Source of the DNA: Cunninghamia lanceolata
Lineage: Eukaryota > Streptophyta > Pinopsida > Cupressales > Cupressaceae
NCBI GenBank assembly: GCA_027924645.1
Contig: BSBN01000140.1
Coordinates: 13,336,501 to 13,400,500 of the forward strand
Length of the DNA: 64,000 nucleotides
Direction: 5' to 3'
In this document: piece by piece, positions 46,381-59,263 of the stretch
Position numbering within the stretch: the first letter of the stretch is position 1
Layout of the letters: each line of letters opens with the position of its first letter
The notes under the pieces: generated by a model
The model's input: only the letters and a program-made list of their open reading frames with translations
Databases searched by the model: none
Told to the model about the DNA's origin: nothing
Translations under genes and position numbers: made by a program

Positions 46381-48325
46381 TGTTAAAACACTCTAATATA
46401 CTGAGAGGGGAATGAATCAGTATATACTACAAATTAATCCAATTCAACTTTATCTTCAAAAACTTTCTACTGCCCTAAACAGATAAACAAATAATGAAGC
46501 AAATCAAAACACAACCATAACACTAGATTTACATGGAAAGCCCTAGAAGGGAAAAACCATGGTGAGCAAGTTGCTTGGATGTACTGTCCAAATCTAGCCT
46601 CACAAATAATAAAATAGATTTACAACAAGTTTTATGGGCTACAACCCAAAGGAAGCTACAACTCCCTAAATCATAGTTTTTATGGCTTCAACCAAAAGAA
46701 GATACAACTCCCTACAATGCTACAACCTCTATACAACATACTTGACAAATTCCACTGATCAATTACCTCCACATCATCAACACCCTTCACACTGACATAT
46801 ATCTTCAACAACTCTTCTCAAAACCATTCTGCTACTTCCACAACACACATACTCATTCACCTTTGCACATATATCCTCAGATATGCTCACACACTCATAG
46901 ATTTGCAACAAAATTTGATCTTTCATTTATATCCTCCACAAGCTTCAAAAATATTCTCCTTTGTCAGCCAAGATGAAACGTGTAGCATGAAATGTGAAAC
47001 AACCAGAGCAAGTCAGTACCCAAACTGATGTAGAAATCTAATGGAGTTCAAACCAAGTGATAAAAAAGACCTATTTTATCTTTACACACATCTCAAAACT
47101 AGTGCACACTTCCAAACATATAGTGCAATCACCTAGATATATCAACTTGGCTTCACAACACTTATCCTTTCACATATTAGGTCCAGACCTAAAGCGGTAC
47201 TGGAGAAACCAAATAACATCATGTGGATCACTTCAAAAGGATTATATGACTTACAAAAACATTCTTATACCTTCCTTTCTCTAAAATATGGATCTCTTTC
47301 CTGGCAAAAACAAACAAGCATTGAACCCAACATCTCTTGCAAACTCTAATCACACAGTATTGAAAAACATACTTATGGTACTTCACAACATCTAAAACTT
47401 GAAAAGGAAAAACATTCAATCCTTTTGAACACATCTTCCAAAAAATAATTGCAAATATTGTAATGTAGTGAAATGTGGTGGCTTTCACATTCTCCTCCTA
47501 ACAACCCTAATCAAAAACATGATTTGTCTTTACTTTGCTGACTCTAGAGAACCTCTGTAGCATATTGTAACATCTAAAACATGAACATATCATTCCTTTG
47601 ATCTATATTTGACAATCCTTCAAGATGGAAGATCAAATCTTCAAATGTCAAGAAATGTAGAGCATTCCTTTGCCTCATTTTGACTACAACACCATTGTAC
47701 CACTGTCTTCACACTGCTAGCTGTAGAAAGATTTGTGGTAACTTCTATGCTCTGAAATTTGGATCATAAGTACTTCACACCCGTCTCTCTCTAACTTTCA
47801 AACTGCAAGGCTATATCTTCAAATGCAGAGGAATGCAGAGCATTCTCCTGAGCTTCTTCAGTGCAACTTCCTATGCCTTTACCAATTTGAAACCTTATAA
47901 ACTTTCCTCCATATCTTTTGTAATATTTTTCATTAAGAGACAATAAATACAACATTCACAACACCATAGAGAACAATCAAAACTCTTTTTATTAAAAAAA
48001 AGAATCTTCATGTTAACACTTCCTTAACTTGACAATTTTCACATGTATGTGAACTTTAGTAGATAAGGTACAACTATGTGCTAATGATACTGATCCATTA
48101 GTATGCTCGAGAATTTCATCATCATCTTCTTTACCTCATAATAGCTCTGATCATCACTCCTTTGTCTTCTCCTCTAATCATCACAACATATACACATCAC
48201 TTTTCTTTCTACCTCACAACACTTTTAACCACTTACTCTATTGTCATCACTGATCACCATTCTATTGACATCACATGCAACCTTCCACAAAACGGCTCTA
48301 TTGACATCAGTGACAAACATATGCA
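46381..48325 (-). repeat. 3' LTR of Copia-3
   Basis: Begins TGTTAAAACAC followed by the 'actgagaggggaatgaatcag' start shared with the other copia LTRs. It ends near 'atatgca' before a polypurine-complement 'tttcccactttgg'. Its second half (47270-48325) recurs at 61014-62086. Length about 1945 bp. Confidence 0.75.
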
Positions 48326-48589
48326 AAATTTCCCACTTTGGCATTGATGGCAACACTAACCTAATATGGAAAATTTCTCCCCCTTTGACATCAAGGACAA
48401 TGGGCTAGTGGTCTTCCTCTATACTTCCAATAACATACAAGCTCCCCTTATTTGCATAAACTTTATCATCAGCCTTAGTATCTTTCTACTTGCTTCCCTT
48501 GAGAGGTAGCCTCCATCAATCTAAGGAAAAAAATATATCTTGAACTGCCCCACTAGATAGATGCACCATCTATGCATCTAGTTCTAAGG

Positions 48590-50440
48590 AGCGGAAACAA
48601 CCCCTAACTTCTATTTGAGATATTCAAATCTATCCTTAGAAAGTGCCTTTGTATAGATGTCTACAACCTGATCCTTTGTAGGTAGATATTACAATTTTAG
48701 CTCTTGATTTGCAACATTTTCTCTCAAAAAATGATACTTGATAGATATGTGCTTGGTTCTAGAATACATCACTAGATTCTTTGAAATAGTTATGACAGTT
48801 GTATTGTCGCATAGGACAAGAATGGGCTCATCATACACTACCTTGATATCCTTCAATGTTTGCTTTATCCACAACACTTGAGTGCAACATGATGTTGCAT
48901 CTATATACTATCCTTCAATTGCCAATAAGGACACTGAATCTTGCTTCTTACTAAACTATGAAACTAATCTATCTCCCAAAAAGAAATATCCACCACTGGT
49001 ACTTCTTATATCATCAACACGGCTAGTCCAATCTACATCAATGTATGCCCTTAGGGGAAAGTCATCACCTTTTTGATACCACAATCCATAATCTAGAGTG
49101 CTCTTCAAATATGTGAAAATCCTTTTGACTACCTCCACATATGTTTCTCTTAGATCTACTTGAAACCTTGCAACCAAACAAACAACTTGCATAATACCAG
49201 GCCTTAATGCTGTTAAGTACAGTAGGCTCCCAATCATAGATCTATATAGAGTCTGATCAGCCTGAGGTGACTCATCATCTTTTCTCAAATGACTTGTTAC
49301 CATCTAGGAGTATTCACTAGTTTGTAGTCTTTCATACCCAACTTCTTCAACATCCCCTTGACATACTTTTCTTAACAAATAAATATGCCATCATTTGATT
49401 GAGTAATTTAGAGTCCAAGAAAGAATGATAACTCACCTATCATAGACATTTCAAACTCTTTCTACATCTCTTCTACAAACTTCTTACACATTTCATCATT
49501 GCCACCGAAGATTATATGATCAACATACACAACAACAATTAGAATTTTTTCATCCTCAATTTTGACATAAAGATTATTATTTCAGTACCTTTCTTGAAGC
49601 CTTGTTAAAGTAAGTATTTGTCTAACCTTGCATACCAATCCCCAAGGGCTTGTTTGAGACCATACAAAGCCTTCTTCAGTCTACATACCATGTTTGGGTC
49701 ATCTAATAACTAAAATGCATCAATCAGCTCTATGTAAACTTCTTCTTCTAAGTCACCATTCAAGAAAATAGATTTGGCATCCATTTGATATACCTTGAAA
49801 CCCTTGTGAATTGCAAATGCATGAAACATCTTGATTTCATGCATTCTTGCCATTGAAGCAAATGTATCCTCAAAATTAATTCCTTGCACTTCTGAATAGC
49901 CTTTAATAACTATCCTTTCTTTGTTTCTCACCACTTTCTAATCTTCATTCAATTTATTTCTGAACACCCATTTTGTCCCTATCACATTGTTGTCAGCAGA
50001 CATTGGCACCAATTCCCAAGTCTGATTTATCTCTATCTGATTTAGTTCTTCATCCATTGCTTGTATCCAACCTTCATCCTTACTAGCATCAGCAAAAGTT
50101 TTGGGCTCTATCTGAGATAGAAAACAAAAGTTTACTTGTGCATTTGTCCTTAAAAATCTTCTTCTAGTCTGTACTCCTTCATTCTTGTCTCCAATTACCC
50201 AATCTTATAAGTGATTCATTTGAACATACTTAGCAGGAGTCTTAGTGATGTTGTCTTGTGTTTCTTCCTTTGGTTCAACTTCTTCATCTATGTAGGCAGT
50301 TTCATCTTACCAACAATCTTCTTTCAACTTCTTCATCTATGTAGGCAGTTTCATCTTACCAACAATCTTCTTACTCATATGTGATTTGATGTGACTATTC
50401 CTCAACTGTAACATTTGTAGTATATAATTTTGAATCCCGA
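48590..50440 (-). pseudogene. Copia-3 reverse transcriptase and RNase H remnant
   Basis: The minus strand carries RT pieces ([49 protein letters not shown]), RNase H (RSTSGGYFFLGDRLVS) and the KTKHISIKYHFLREN tail. It is closer in order than in sequence to Copia-1 and -2. The RT catalytic box near 49515 reads YVDHIIFGG, with the second Asp replaced by His. Many stops and frame changes occur. A 49-bp exact duplication at 50274-50371 adds another frameshift. Integrase, protease and gag are missing; the remnant ends at about 50440 against unrelated sequence. Confidence 0.88.
50274..50371. repeat. Exact 49-bp tandem duplication in Copia-3 pol
   Basis: 'ttcaacttcttcatctatg' to 'accaacaatcttct' occurs twice in a row without a difference. 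49 is not a multiple of three, so it shifts the frame. Confidence 0.95.
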
Positions 50441-50459
50441 TGAGAAAACCTTGATGTCT

Positions 50460-51590
50460 TGTGGTAAATAGGACCTAGGGGGTGCTATTTTTATGACTTC
50501 TGCATAAAATAGGGTGGAAGGATTTGGGTGCTCATGCCCTAGTCCTTCCCTATTTTGGGTCAAGCCCTAATTTGAAGTGTCGGTTATATCCATTGTTAGG
50601 TCCTATGCTGACACCAAAAGTTTGAATTATGAAATTCTTAGCGAAAATATGTGTTGTTGCATATATAAGCATGCCTAGTGTTTCATTTGTAAACTAGAAG
50701 GTGATTGTGAACTTTAGGCATACTTGTGATTTTAGAGCATCCATGATATTCATTGTTGTAGATCAAAGCATTGTTATTGTGTTTGTGATTGCAAATTTGG
50801 CTTCATCTTCTCATGTGATTGAAGAGCCTTCATTTATGTGAGATCTACACTTCTAAGACTTAAATGTTTCTCTAGGGCTTGACTGAGGCAAGACTCTAAA
50901 CACCACAACCCCAAACACACTCCTTTGTGATTGAAGGTTATAGGTACCGAGTTTCATGGAGTGGAGTTGTAGAGGTAGGTTGCAGATGACAAGGATTCAT
51001 GATCTGAATTAAAGAAGCAAAACATAGCATTTTTAGGACATGGGCGCCTAGGGAAATTTTCTCTGAAGATATAGAGACAGGAATCAGAGTTACAGGGACA
51101 TTTTGTATTTGAAGGAGCTTCTACATCCCGATAATTAGCCTACCTTGGACTAGGGTGCCTAGGGTAGTGTCCTCCGCATTTTGAGTGATGAAAATAAATA
51201 GAATAGTGATTATCAGTGCTGGAAGGAGTTCTGCATTTCGTGAAGAAAATAATACCTTGAACATGGGCACCTAGGGCACTCTCCTCAAATATTCCAAATT
51301 ATGAACTTTAAAAAATGGTCAGTTATTAATCCTTGTCCTCTTCCTTAATCTGTAAGAATTTGTCTGAGTTTACTAGTTTATTCACTATTTTGCATAATTA
51401 GGGTTTCTTGCATGTTTAAGGGTTAAAGTGAGATTTTAATTAGCAATTTCTAAGTTTCTGCATCATTCCAAGTGATAGCCCAACTTGTTAGGTGAATGCT
51501 CTCGCTTAGTAGAGATTGAACTTGGTTGATATGTCCTTGAATATTTGTACTGAAAGGAGGATCTAAACCCATCAACATTGAAAACATTAA
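50460..51590 (+). repeat. LTR-like repeat with a degenerate 111-bp tandem array
   Basis: Starts with TGTGGTAAATAGG directly after the Copia-3 remnant and ends in an LTR-like 'cttgaatatttgtactgaaaggagg' region before the Tat pol remnant. Three 'gggNNcctaggg' boxes at 51042, 51153 and 51265 mark repeats about 111 bp apart. No partner LTR is present and the ends were not confirmed. It could be a solo LTR or part of the leader of a deleted element. Confidence 0.4.
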
Positions 51591-51605
51591 ATCAAACCCC
51601 ATTTA

Positions 51606-52319
51606 TAAAACCCTCCCTTTTTCATACAAAACAATAGTTATCTTCTACGATCTATTTGATACCATTATGGAAGATTATGTTGATGACCTCTTAGGTAAAT
51701 CTATTAGAGAAGATCACTTAAAAGTGTTGGAGCAAATATTTGATCGGATTTAGAAATATCAACTAAGGCTAGAAATGAAGAAGTGTGTATTCAACGTGAC
51801 ATTTGGAAAACACCTAGGATATTTTGTATCTTGTAGAGGCATTGAGGTTGACCTTGTAAAGGTAACAACTATTCTTGACATGTCTCCTCCAAGCAATCTC
51901 AAATAGTTGCAAAGTATTCTGGGAAAGCTACAATCTATTGAGTTGTTCATCTCACAACTGGCTGATAAATCTCAACCCTTCTCACACTTACTCCACAAAG
52001 ATGTCACATTGAATTGGGATATTAAGTGGGAAGAGGCCTTCAAATAGCTCAAAACTTATCTTGCTTTACCACCTATGTAGATGTCTCCAATACCAGGGAA
52101 ACCCCTATTGCTTTACATCTCCACTACATTAGCAGCCTTGGGGGCACTCCTTACATAGAATGATAACTTAGGAAAAGAACATGCCATTTACTACATTAGT
52201 TGCACCTTGGTGGGATATGAGCTCAACTATACCCTTATAGAAAGAGCATGTTTAGAAGTAGTATTCACTTCCCAAAAGTTACAACACTATATGTTGAATA
52301 ACAGAGAAAGCTTATATCC
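51606..52319 (+). pseudogene. Tat-lineage gypsy RT (C-terminal part) and first RNase H
   Basis: Translation reads IMEDYVDDLLGKSIREDHLK, with intact catalytic YVDD, then KKCVFNVTFGKHLGYFVSCRGIEVD and QLADKSQPFSHLLHKDV, the connection to RNase H. RNase H then shows AIYYISCTLVGYELNYTLIERACLEVVFTSQKLQHYML. This wording is characteristic of the Tat/Ogre lineage. Several in-frame stops (TAG, mostly where Trp, Glu or Gln is expected) interrupt it. Gag, protease and the N-terminal RT are absent, so the element is 5'-truncated here. Confidence 0.88.
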
Positions 52320-53201
52320 ATGGTAAATCCTTTGAAGTACCTTCTTTCCAAAGCAACTATTACAAGATGCCTAGCAAAATGGGTAATGATCTTAACTGAG
52401 TTTGACATCAAATATGTGGATTGGAAGGCTATAAAAGGGAAAGTAATGGCAGACCAACTAGTAAAGGCTCTATTAATAGATGCACACCCCATCCTATCTA
52501 AGTTTCTAGATGAAGGAATCTTCAACCTCTCTACATCAGTCGAGTGGAAACTATACTTTGATGGGTCATACACTCAACGTGGGTCCAGAGTAGGCATCCT
52601 CTTCATCACCCCACAAGGTGATTATATCCCCAAATCATATCAGCTTTATTTCCCATGCACCAACAATATAGATGAATACAAAGCATTACTAACATGTATC
52701 CAGTGGAATATAAAACAACTTCAGGCTTATGGAGATTCTCAACTTATTATTCACCAAGTCATAGATGAATATCAAACTAAGGATGACAAGTTGATGCCCT
52801 ATAAGAAGATGGTGGTCAACTATAAACAACACTTTTGCATTCTTTCCTATAATCAGATCCTGAGAGCTAAAAAAAAGGCTACTGATGCAATGGCTACCAT
52901 TGGGTCTCTCTTAGACATGCCAACCAATATACGAAACTATGAGTTCTTAGTAGAACAACTACTAATACTGTCTGTTGATATTCTACAAACTGAGATGATA
53001 TGTGAACTTGGTTTTGACTCGACATGGTATCAGGATATCTACAATTACCTTCATAAAAATACCCTCCCATCTGATTTGACATCAACACAAAACAAAAACT
53101 TTCATTTAGCAAGCCTCCTGTTTCACCATCCTAGGAGATACACTATACCGACGGAGTCTCGATGGTATCCTCCTCATATGTTTAAACTTGGAAGAAGATG
53201 A
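52320..53201 (+). pseudogene. Tat-lineage second (archaeal-type) RNase H
   Basis: An uninterrupted 293-codon stretch. It starts with the end of the first RNase H (AKWVMILTEFDIKYVDWKAIKGK), continues to a second RNase H domain (WKLYFDGSYTQRGSRVGILF, NNIDEYKALLTC, YGDSQLIIHQV) and ends at the integrase N-terminus. The catalytic Asp, Glu and Asp of this second domain are all visible. A second RNase H between the first one and integrase defines the Tat/Ogre branch of gypsy elements. This is the best-preserved part of the element; flanking parts are full of stops. Confidence 0.88.
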
Positions 53202-53205
53202 CACC

Positions 53206-54284
53206 ACTTTAAGAGATATACATGAAGGTATCTATGGAGCACATTCCATCAGTCCCAACCTAGCAAAGAAGTCGCTATGAAGAGGATTTGTCTGGGCCAC
53301 CATGGAACAAGATGCCCACTAGTTCACAAAAAAGTGTCTTTAATGTCAACAGCATGGTGACCTCATTCATGCACCTACTCATCAACTGCAACTAGTAACC
53401 ACTTTCTGGCCATTTTCACAATGGGGACTTGACCTTGTAGGCAAAATACATCTCTCCTCTTCGAATGACCACAAGTTTATAATTGTTGCCACTGAGTATT
53501 TTATGAAGTGCGTAGAAGCTATTCCCATGACCTATATCACTAGCAAGCAAATTGCTAAATCCATCCTCCACTATATCATTTCTCGGTATGACATCCCTAT
53601 TGCTATAGTAACTGATAATGGTAAACCATTCAAAAACTGAGATGTCAGTGCCTTGTGCACACAATATCATATCCAACATCAGTTTTCAATGTCATACTAT
53701 CCTGAAAGTAATGGCCAGGCTAAGGCTTTGAATAAAACAATCCTTAAAATACTAAAAAAGATAGTTAATGAAGCTGGTCATGATTGTCATGTCTAGCTTA
53801 ATCCCACCCTTTGGGCCTACCAAACAAGTATTTGAACACCAACGGGTGCCACACCCTATGATTTCATATATGGAATAGAGGTTGTTTTGCCTATAGAGGT
53901 CAAGATCCCATCACTCGGTGTCTCCTTGTAACATTTGATGGACGGAGAAGTGTACAGAGTATCCAGGCTACATGAATTAGAAATTCTAGATGAAAGGTTG
54001 ACCTTGCAGCATTAAATCATCTTTAGGAGTACCAGAACCACCTATGTCGTAGCTACAACAAGAAAATAAAAGAAAGTCAGTTCCAAGTGGGTGACCTAGT
54101 CCTGAAGGAAAGCTAGACAAACTTACAAGACATAGATAAGAAAGGTAAATTTGAACCTAACTGTTTGGGACCTTTTGTCATCATAGTGGCATATGGATCA
54201 AAGGCATACTCCCTAGCAACACCTAAAGGAATTCCTCTTGATGAACCCCTCAATAGTGTTCATCTCAAGAAGTTCTACACCTGA
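53206..54284 (+). pseudogene. Tat-lineage integrase
   Basis: Core motifs in order: FSQWGLDLVGKI (first catalytic Asp), AIVTDNGKPFKN (second Asp) followed by a stop, and YYPESNGQAKALNKTI for the Glu region, which here shows Gln-Ala rather than Gln-Val-Glu. GATPYDFIYGIEVVLPIEV follows. Many stops occur, and the tail is shifted in frame. It would have catalysed integration. The C-terminal 'LNSVHLKKFYT'-type ending at about 54284 marks the end of pol. Confidence 0.88.
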
Positions 54285-56739
54285 TTCGTAATAATATCCT
54301 AGCAAAAAATAACAAAAAAATGGAAAAAATAAAAAACATCAAAAAAATGTTTGTCTTGTGGTGAAAAGTTGGTAAACAAGCACCTTGGTTAAGTACCATA
54401 GTGAAAACCTGGCAAATAGGCACTATGTGTAGGATTCAAGACTACCATCTATTCGGTTTCTTTCTTCCACCATTTCATTCCATAATAAAACCCATCCATA
54501 ATAAAACCGTTTGGACCATCACATTCCCAATTGTCTATCTATCATGGCTTAGGATTTGGTTAGTGTCAAGTGTTATATCCATATCTCATCTAATATCAGT
54601 TGCTTGTCTCCATAATAAAACCCTTTAATGGAATGAGAACATGTTTCCTTAACCTAACGCTAGGAATGGATCCTCATTTACACCAAGGGTAGTTGTCACA
54701 CTTTCCTGTATCTTCAAAGACCATCATCATCCATCATCACTATTCTCACTTATCCTTCAACACTCTCATCATCCATTATTTAATCTCATCATACCTCATC
54801 AACCAACCCATTCATCACTTACAACCTAGAACTACATATCATCATCATCATCATCATCGTAATGTGCCTTGATCCCGTGGATATAGGGTATGTAGGCAGT
54901 CTGGAATACGAAGGAAGCATCTAGTACTCAGGCACATACAATTCACTTCATCCATCTCAACCCATAATAAATACATCTTTGTCACTTCATCCATTTACCA
55001 CAATCCATCCTATCCATTTACCACTTAGACATGACTAACTCAAGCAAGACCAAAACTATGCATCTTTTTGGAAGCTACAAGTGTAAAATATCAAATATGA
55101 AATATAAAAGACTACTCCTAAAAGAAACAATACGTCACCACATATGACTTTCCTATCTCTTGGTATATCCATACATTTCAGATCCAAAGCCTTTAACAGA
55201 TACATCTTTCCTACGAAGCCTTTAACGAATACATCTTTCCTACGATAAGGCCTCAAATCTTGCTGGTATGCCCTCTTTTGGCAAGAGAACATGTAGGTTG
55301 TCTATTTGTTTTATTAGTTGGCTCATTTTTCTTTTTGATTTATCTTTTTTCCCTTTTAAAATACACATTCAGAACAACCCTGATATTTTTATATCTTGGT
55401 ATGTTGCGACACTGTATGAATTGGGGCATAGTCATTGCTTTCATATGTTGTGTTTGAGGGATGAACTTATTATCCTATGACATCTAATATCTATCTTGTG
55501 CATGTTAGGATTAGCATCTTACATATCAATATCTTTTGCATCTATGGTTTTGCAAAAGCCTTCCTTGTATTAAGACTATTCTATGCTAAAACTATTTTCC
55601 ATTCACTTACCTAACAAGATTCTATTTTACCTAGTAGTAATAAAATCAAACTATTTGTTTACAGAGTCAACTATCTTATGCATGGGATACAAGGTCACCC
55701 TAGTTCTGATACCTTGGTGCATAATATCAATATTATATATCAAATAAATGATTGCTCTATTTGTACATGTCAAGTGTAAAATCTCCCAAATAATTATCAT
55801 CTTTGTCTTTTGATCATTTGTGTCTTCATGTTCTTTCATTGATTCATTTCATTATTTGGTTTCATCATTTTTGTTGATTTGATTATCATACCCTATGTTA
55901 AACATTTGTTTCATCACATTTATGTTCTTTATCTTATTGTTCAACATTTACTTTTCTAAATTTCTTCTTCTAACAATTGATTATCTTTTCATTAAGTTAA
56001 TTAGTTCATCACATTTCTTGTCATTATCATTTTGATCTTGAGTTACTCAATTTCTTATTTCAATAATTGATTATATTTCCATTAAGTTAATTAGTTGTTG
56101 ATCACATTTCTTTTCATTATCATTTTGTCTTTAGTGACTCAATTTCTTCTTCAAACAATTGATTATCTTTTCATTAAGTTAATTAGTCGTTAATCACATT
56201 TCTTCTCATTATCATTTTGGTCTTCAGGTACTCAGTTTTATTATTCTATCAATTGATTATCTTTCACTAAGTTAAATCATTTGTTTTAACATATTCTTCT
56301 CTCATTTGTGTCATTAGTTATCATCATTTATCATTTTATCCAACGTAATTATTTCATCACATTTATTACATTTTATATCTAATTTTATCTTATTTACTCA
56401 TCATACATCATACATCATGCATCATATAAATCGTCTATGATAAACATCCATATTACATGTGCATACATCCATTATATCATCATAATCATCATTAAAAATC
56501 TCATAAATATTAAAACATATAAACATCTAAGAGATCAAGACACCGCCTATATATATCTTAACAATATCCATAATCAAAATAAATAGTCCATGATACAAAA
56601 TGTCCATCACAATAAAGAGTCCATGATACAATATATCCATATACATATAGATACATCATCAGCCCTAAGGCATCAAAATACAAAAATATACATCTCATCA
56701 AAATGTGGTGTCTACATAAAAATAAAATATCATGTTGAG
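54285..56739 (+). other. Tat element 3' untranslated region, first part
   Basis: Noncoding and AT-rich between integrase and the antisense ORF. Contains ATC repeats (54839-54858), a 92-bp tandem array (55961-56300) and 'catcatacatcatgcatcat' runs near 56400. No host gene seen. Confidence 0.6.
55961..56300. repeat. Tandem array, unit 90-92 bp, about 3.6 copies
   Basis: Units begin with 'tttcttcttc' or close variants at 55961, 56051, 56143 and 56235. Each contains 'caattgattatctttt', 'cattaagttaattagt' and 'cacatttcttNtcattatcat'. It lies in the Tat 3' untranslated region. Confidence 0.9.
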
Positions 56740-58379
56740 CTACCCCCCTTTGAAGGTGTTGGTTGTTGATTTGGCATTGGAAGTGGCTGGGTTGTCTCTA
56801 TGATCCTAATGGCTACCCCTAGTCTCATGGCCCCTATCTTGCACTCACCCTAGGTGGTTCCATCACTGATGGTCCCGTCTAAGCTGATTTGGAGACCCTT
56901 GCCTTGCACTGCCTGTTGTAACTGGGTGCTCTATGTGTTGTAGGGACTACACTCTCATATGATCCTTGATAGTACTCTGCCCTCTATCCAACCTATGCTA
57001 GTCTATCTTGGACCTCCATCATATTAGTTCACATCCTCTCCATCGCTATCCCTACCATAAGCCCCTGCATTGTATCAAGCCATTGTTGTAACTATGTTAC
57101 ATCAGCCCTAGATATGTCTGTCTTGGCAGTCAACTACTACACATGTCCATCTATTCCTACCTACACCTGCACAGCCTGTATCTGCTCCTAAAGTATCTGG
57201 ATCTGTAGGAGGGTATTGTCTCTCTCTACCATAAGCCCTACCACAACACCTTGTAGTCTATGTACCTTTAATTGTAGGCTATTTCAAGAGGCTCATAGTC
57301 TATCAAGATCCTCCCCATCTCCTGGGACCATGGCTTACTCCTTTCCTCTACTACCTCCTCCTAATGCCACCGGTACTCCCCATACACCTACATGTCGTAC
57401 AACCTTGGGGAATTTAGCCTCATGCATGGGAGTCACATGTCCTTTCTAAAACTATCTCATCACTCTTCAGGCATGTATCACTTGATCATGATCATTGTCC
57501 TCTCCATGATGTAGCAAGTTTGCCTCACATAGGACAGCTCTATAAAGTCATCCCACCATGCCTCACATGACCTCCATGGTGTACAGATCACCTCGTCCAA
57601 CTCATCAAGTATTTGCCTCCAATATGTCATGTCACCAGTCCTCCTATAATGAAGGACTCTTGTATATAACAAAAAATAGGGCTGCCATGTTGCCCTCACT
57701 CCATCACATACTGGCCACAAAACTGGTATGTGCTCCCATGCCCAGATATGTAGTAAAGCCATATCATACTATGTACTAGCTCCAACTGTAAAAAAAACAA
57801 TGCATGTCTCTGTATAAGTGGGTTAGCACGCATGACCCTCATGAAAATACCTCTTTGTCCATCATAGACTCCAAAACATCTCCCTAGCCAATCGCAAAGT
57901 CTCTAGACTGACTCTCGGGAACTAGAAGATAACTACTCAATCCCACGATAAATAGTGGTAGCGAGGCATCATAGATCACCTATGTCAAATCTAACTGTCT
58001 CCTCTATGGGAAGATTATCATCCACAAAAAACTCTCTCTAGTGCCTCTATCCTGGTATGTAAATCATAACGTACTAGGGATTTGTGAATCAGAATCTATA
58101 TTATCCTCCGACATCCTCTAAAGTCACTTTCATCTCCCCTATCAGGAAAAGGAAGGCACTCCTCTCACTATGCCATCGCTCTATCAGTGTAGTCATCATG
58201 GTTGTATGTGCTTGGATCTCTAGGAATTGAGCTACATGTAGCATCCCTACTTCATCTAGGAACTCTCTATCAATGTCTATGAAGCCTCGCTCCAACCTCA
58301 TCATCCGTGGTCACCGCACGTGTGATCAGATCGGTGGTGGTCTCTCCTTTCCATCATCATAGTTCAATCCATTGGCCAT
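56740..58379 (-). pseudogene. Antisense PMD-C (aminotransferase-like plant mobile domain) ORF in the Tat element
   Basis: Minus strand from ATG 58379. 'ERWHSERSAFLFLIGEMKVTLEDV' (58185-58110) matches the signature 'ERWRPET..FHLPVGEMTVTLEDV' of plant mobile domain proteins (PMD, Pfam PF10536). After a frame change come 'SLVRYDLHTR', then an open stretch (57762-57478) with ALLHIWAWEHIPV, YWRQILDELDEVICTPW and the CEAWWDDFIELSY region, all in the family order. Past about 57380 only Gln/Met-rich, stop-containing remains follow. Host PMD proteins (MAIN, MAIL1) act in silencing and development; PMD-C copies are known within transposons, where their role is unclear. It lies opposite to pol, between integrase and 3' LTR. 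Too many stops to be active. Confidence 0.8.
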
Positions 58380-58434
58380 AATCCAATAGAAAATTTTATT
58401 CTCTTCTCTAATTCAGCTAGTTTGGCCATGCTTC

Positions 58435-58735
58435 TTGGTGTAGGCGTGCCTTTTTCTCACATAGGTGTGCTGATTTTCCACCCAGGCATGCTTTTATGCA
58501 AGAGCACGCCAATTTTCCTCTTAGGCGCACCCTTTTTCAACACGGATGTGCATTCTTCTACCCTTTTAACCCATTGAAAAGGCACACAATTTCTTTGTGT
58601 AGGCATGTCATCCACTAGCGCATGCACGCTTATGCAACACGAGTGCATTTTTAACCTAGGCACGCAGTTTTCTTAAATAGGCGCTTCATTTTCTGACATA
58701 GCCACACTTTTACAAAAGTGTGCCCACATCTTTTT
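58435..58735. repeat. GC-richer degenerate minisatellite, about 25-30 bp
   Basis: 'taggcgtgcc', 'taggtgtgct', 'caggcatgct', 'gagcacgcc', 'taggcgcacc' and similar words alternate with 'ttttt'-containing spacers at about 25-30 bp spacing, some eight to eleven times. The base composition stands out from the AT-rich surroundings. Confidence 0.7.
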
Positions 58736-59249
58736 AGTCATTAATAGCCCTATTTATTACCCTTAAGCTATCACAAGGCCCAGGATAGCTAATTCACCGG
58801 TTGTCCTTTGTTGTCTGGCCTATGGTAGACCCTCACTCACTTACCTTGGTGCCTATGTCATGGGATCACGATGTGGTTGGTCATCTCTTCTTTTCTCTGC
58901 TAGGTTTTTCTAAGCTTATGTGTCAAAATGACTTGGAATGGGCTCCCCTACCACTATTTATAGGCCACCAACCTTGTTTTTCCCCGTCATGCATACCCTC
59001 GACCTATATACCCTATTTTCCCCCTTTCCTCCATTTTTCTTCAATTTGTTCAATATGTTTCACTATCCTAACGTCATTCACACCTGTCAAGATTTTTTTT
59101 CAAAATTATTATTATTATTTCTAAAAATTTTCTCAAGGGGGCACCCAGTATACCTTCTTGCTTCCATCGTTCTTCTCCATTTTGGCCATTGACTGGAGCA
59201 TCTTTTTTTAGTTTCTTTGACACGATGCCACATAATGGGACACCACATC

Positions 59250-59263
59250 AAAGAGGGGCAAAA
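59250..59263 (+). other. Polypurine tract of Tat element
   Basis: 'aaagaggggcaaaa' directly before LTR start TGTAGACACC. Confidence 0.85.

Noticed and set aside
52265..52573. 102-codon minus frame opposite the Tat RNase H
   Set aside because: Shadow of the well-supported plus-strand RNase H frame.
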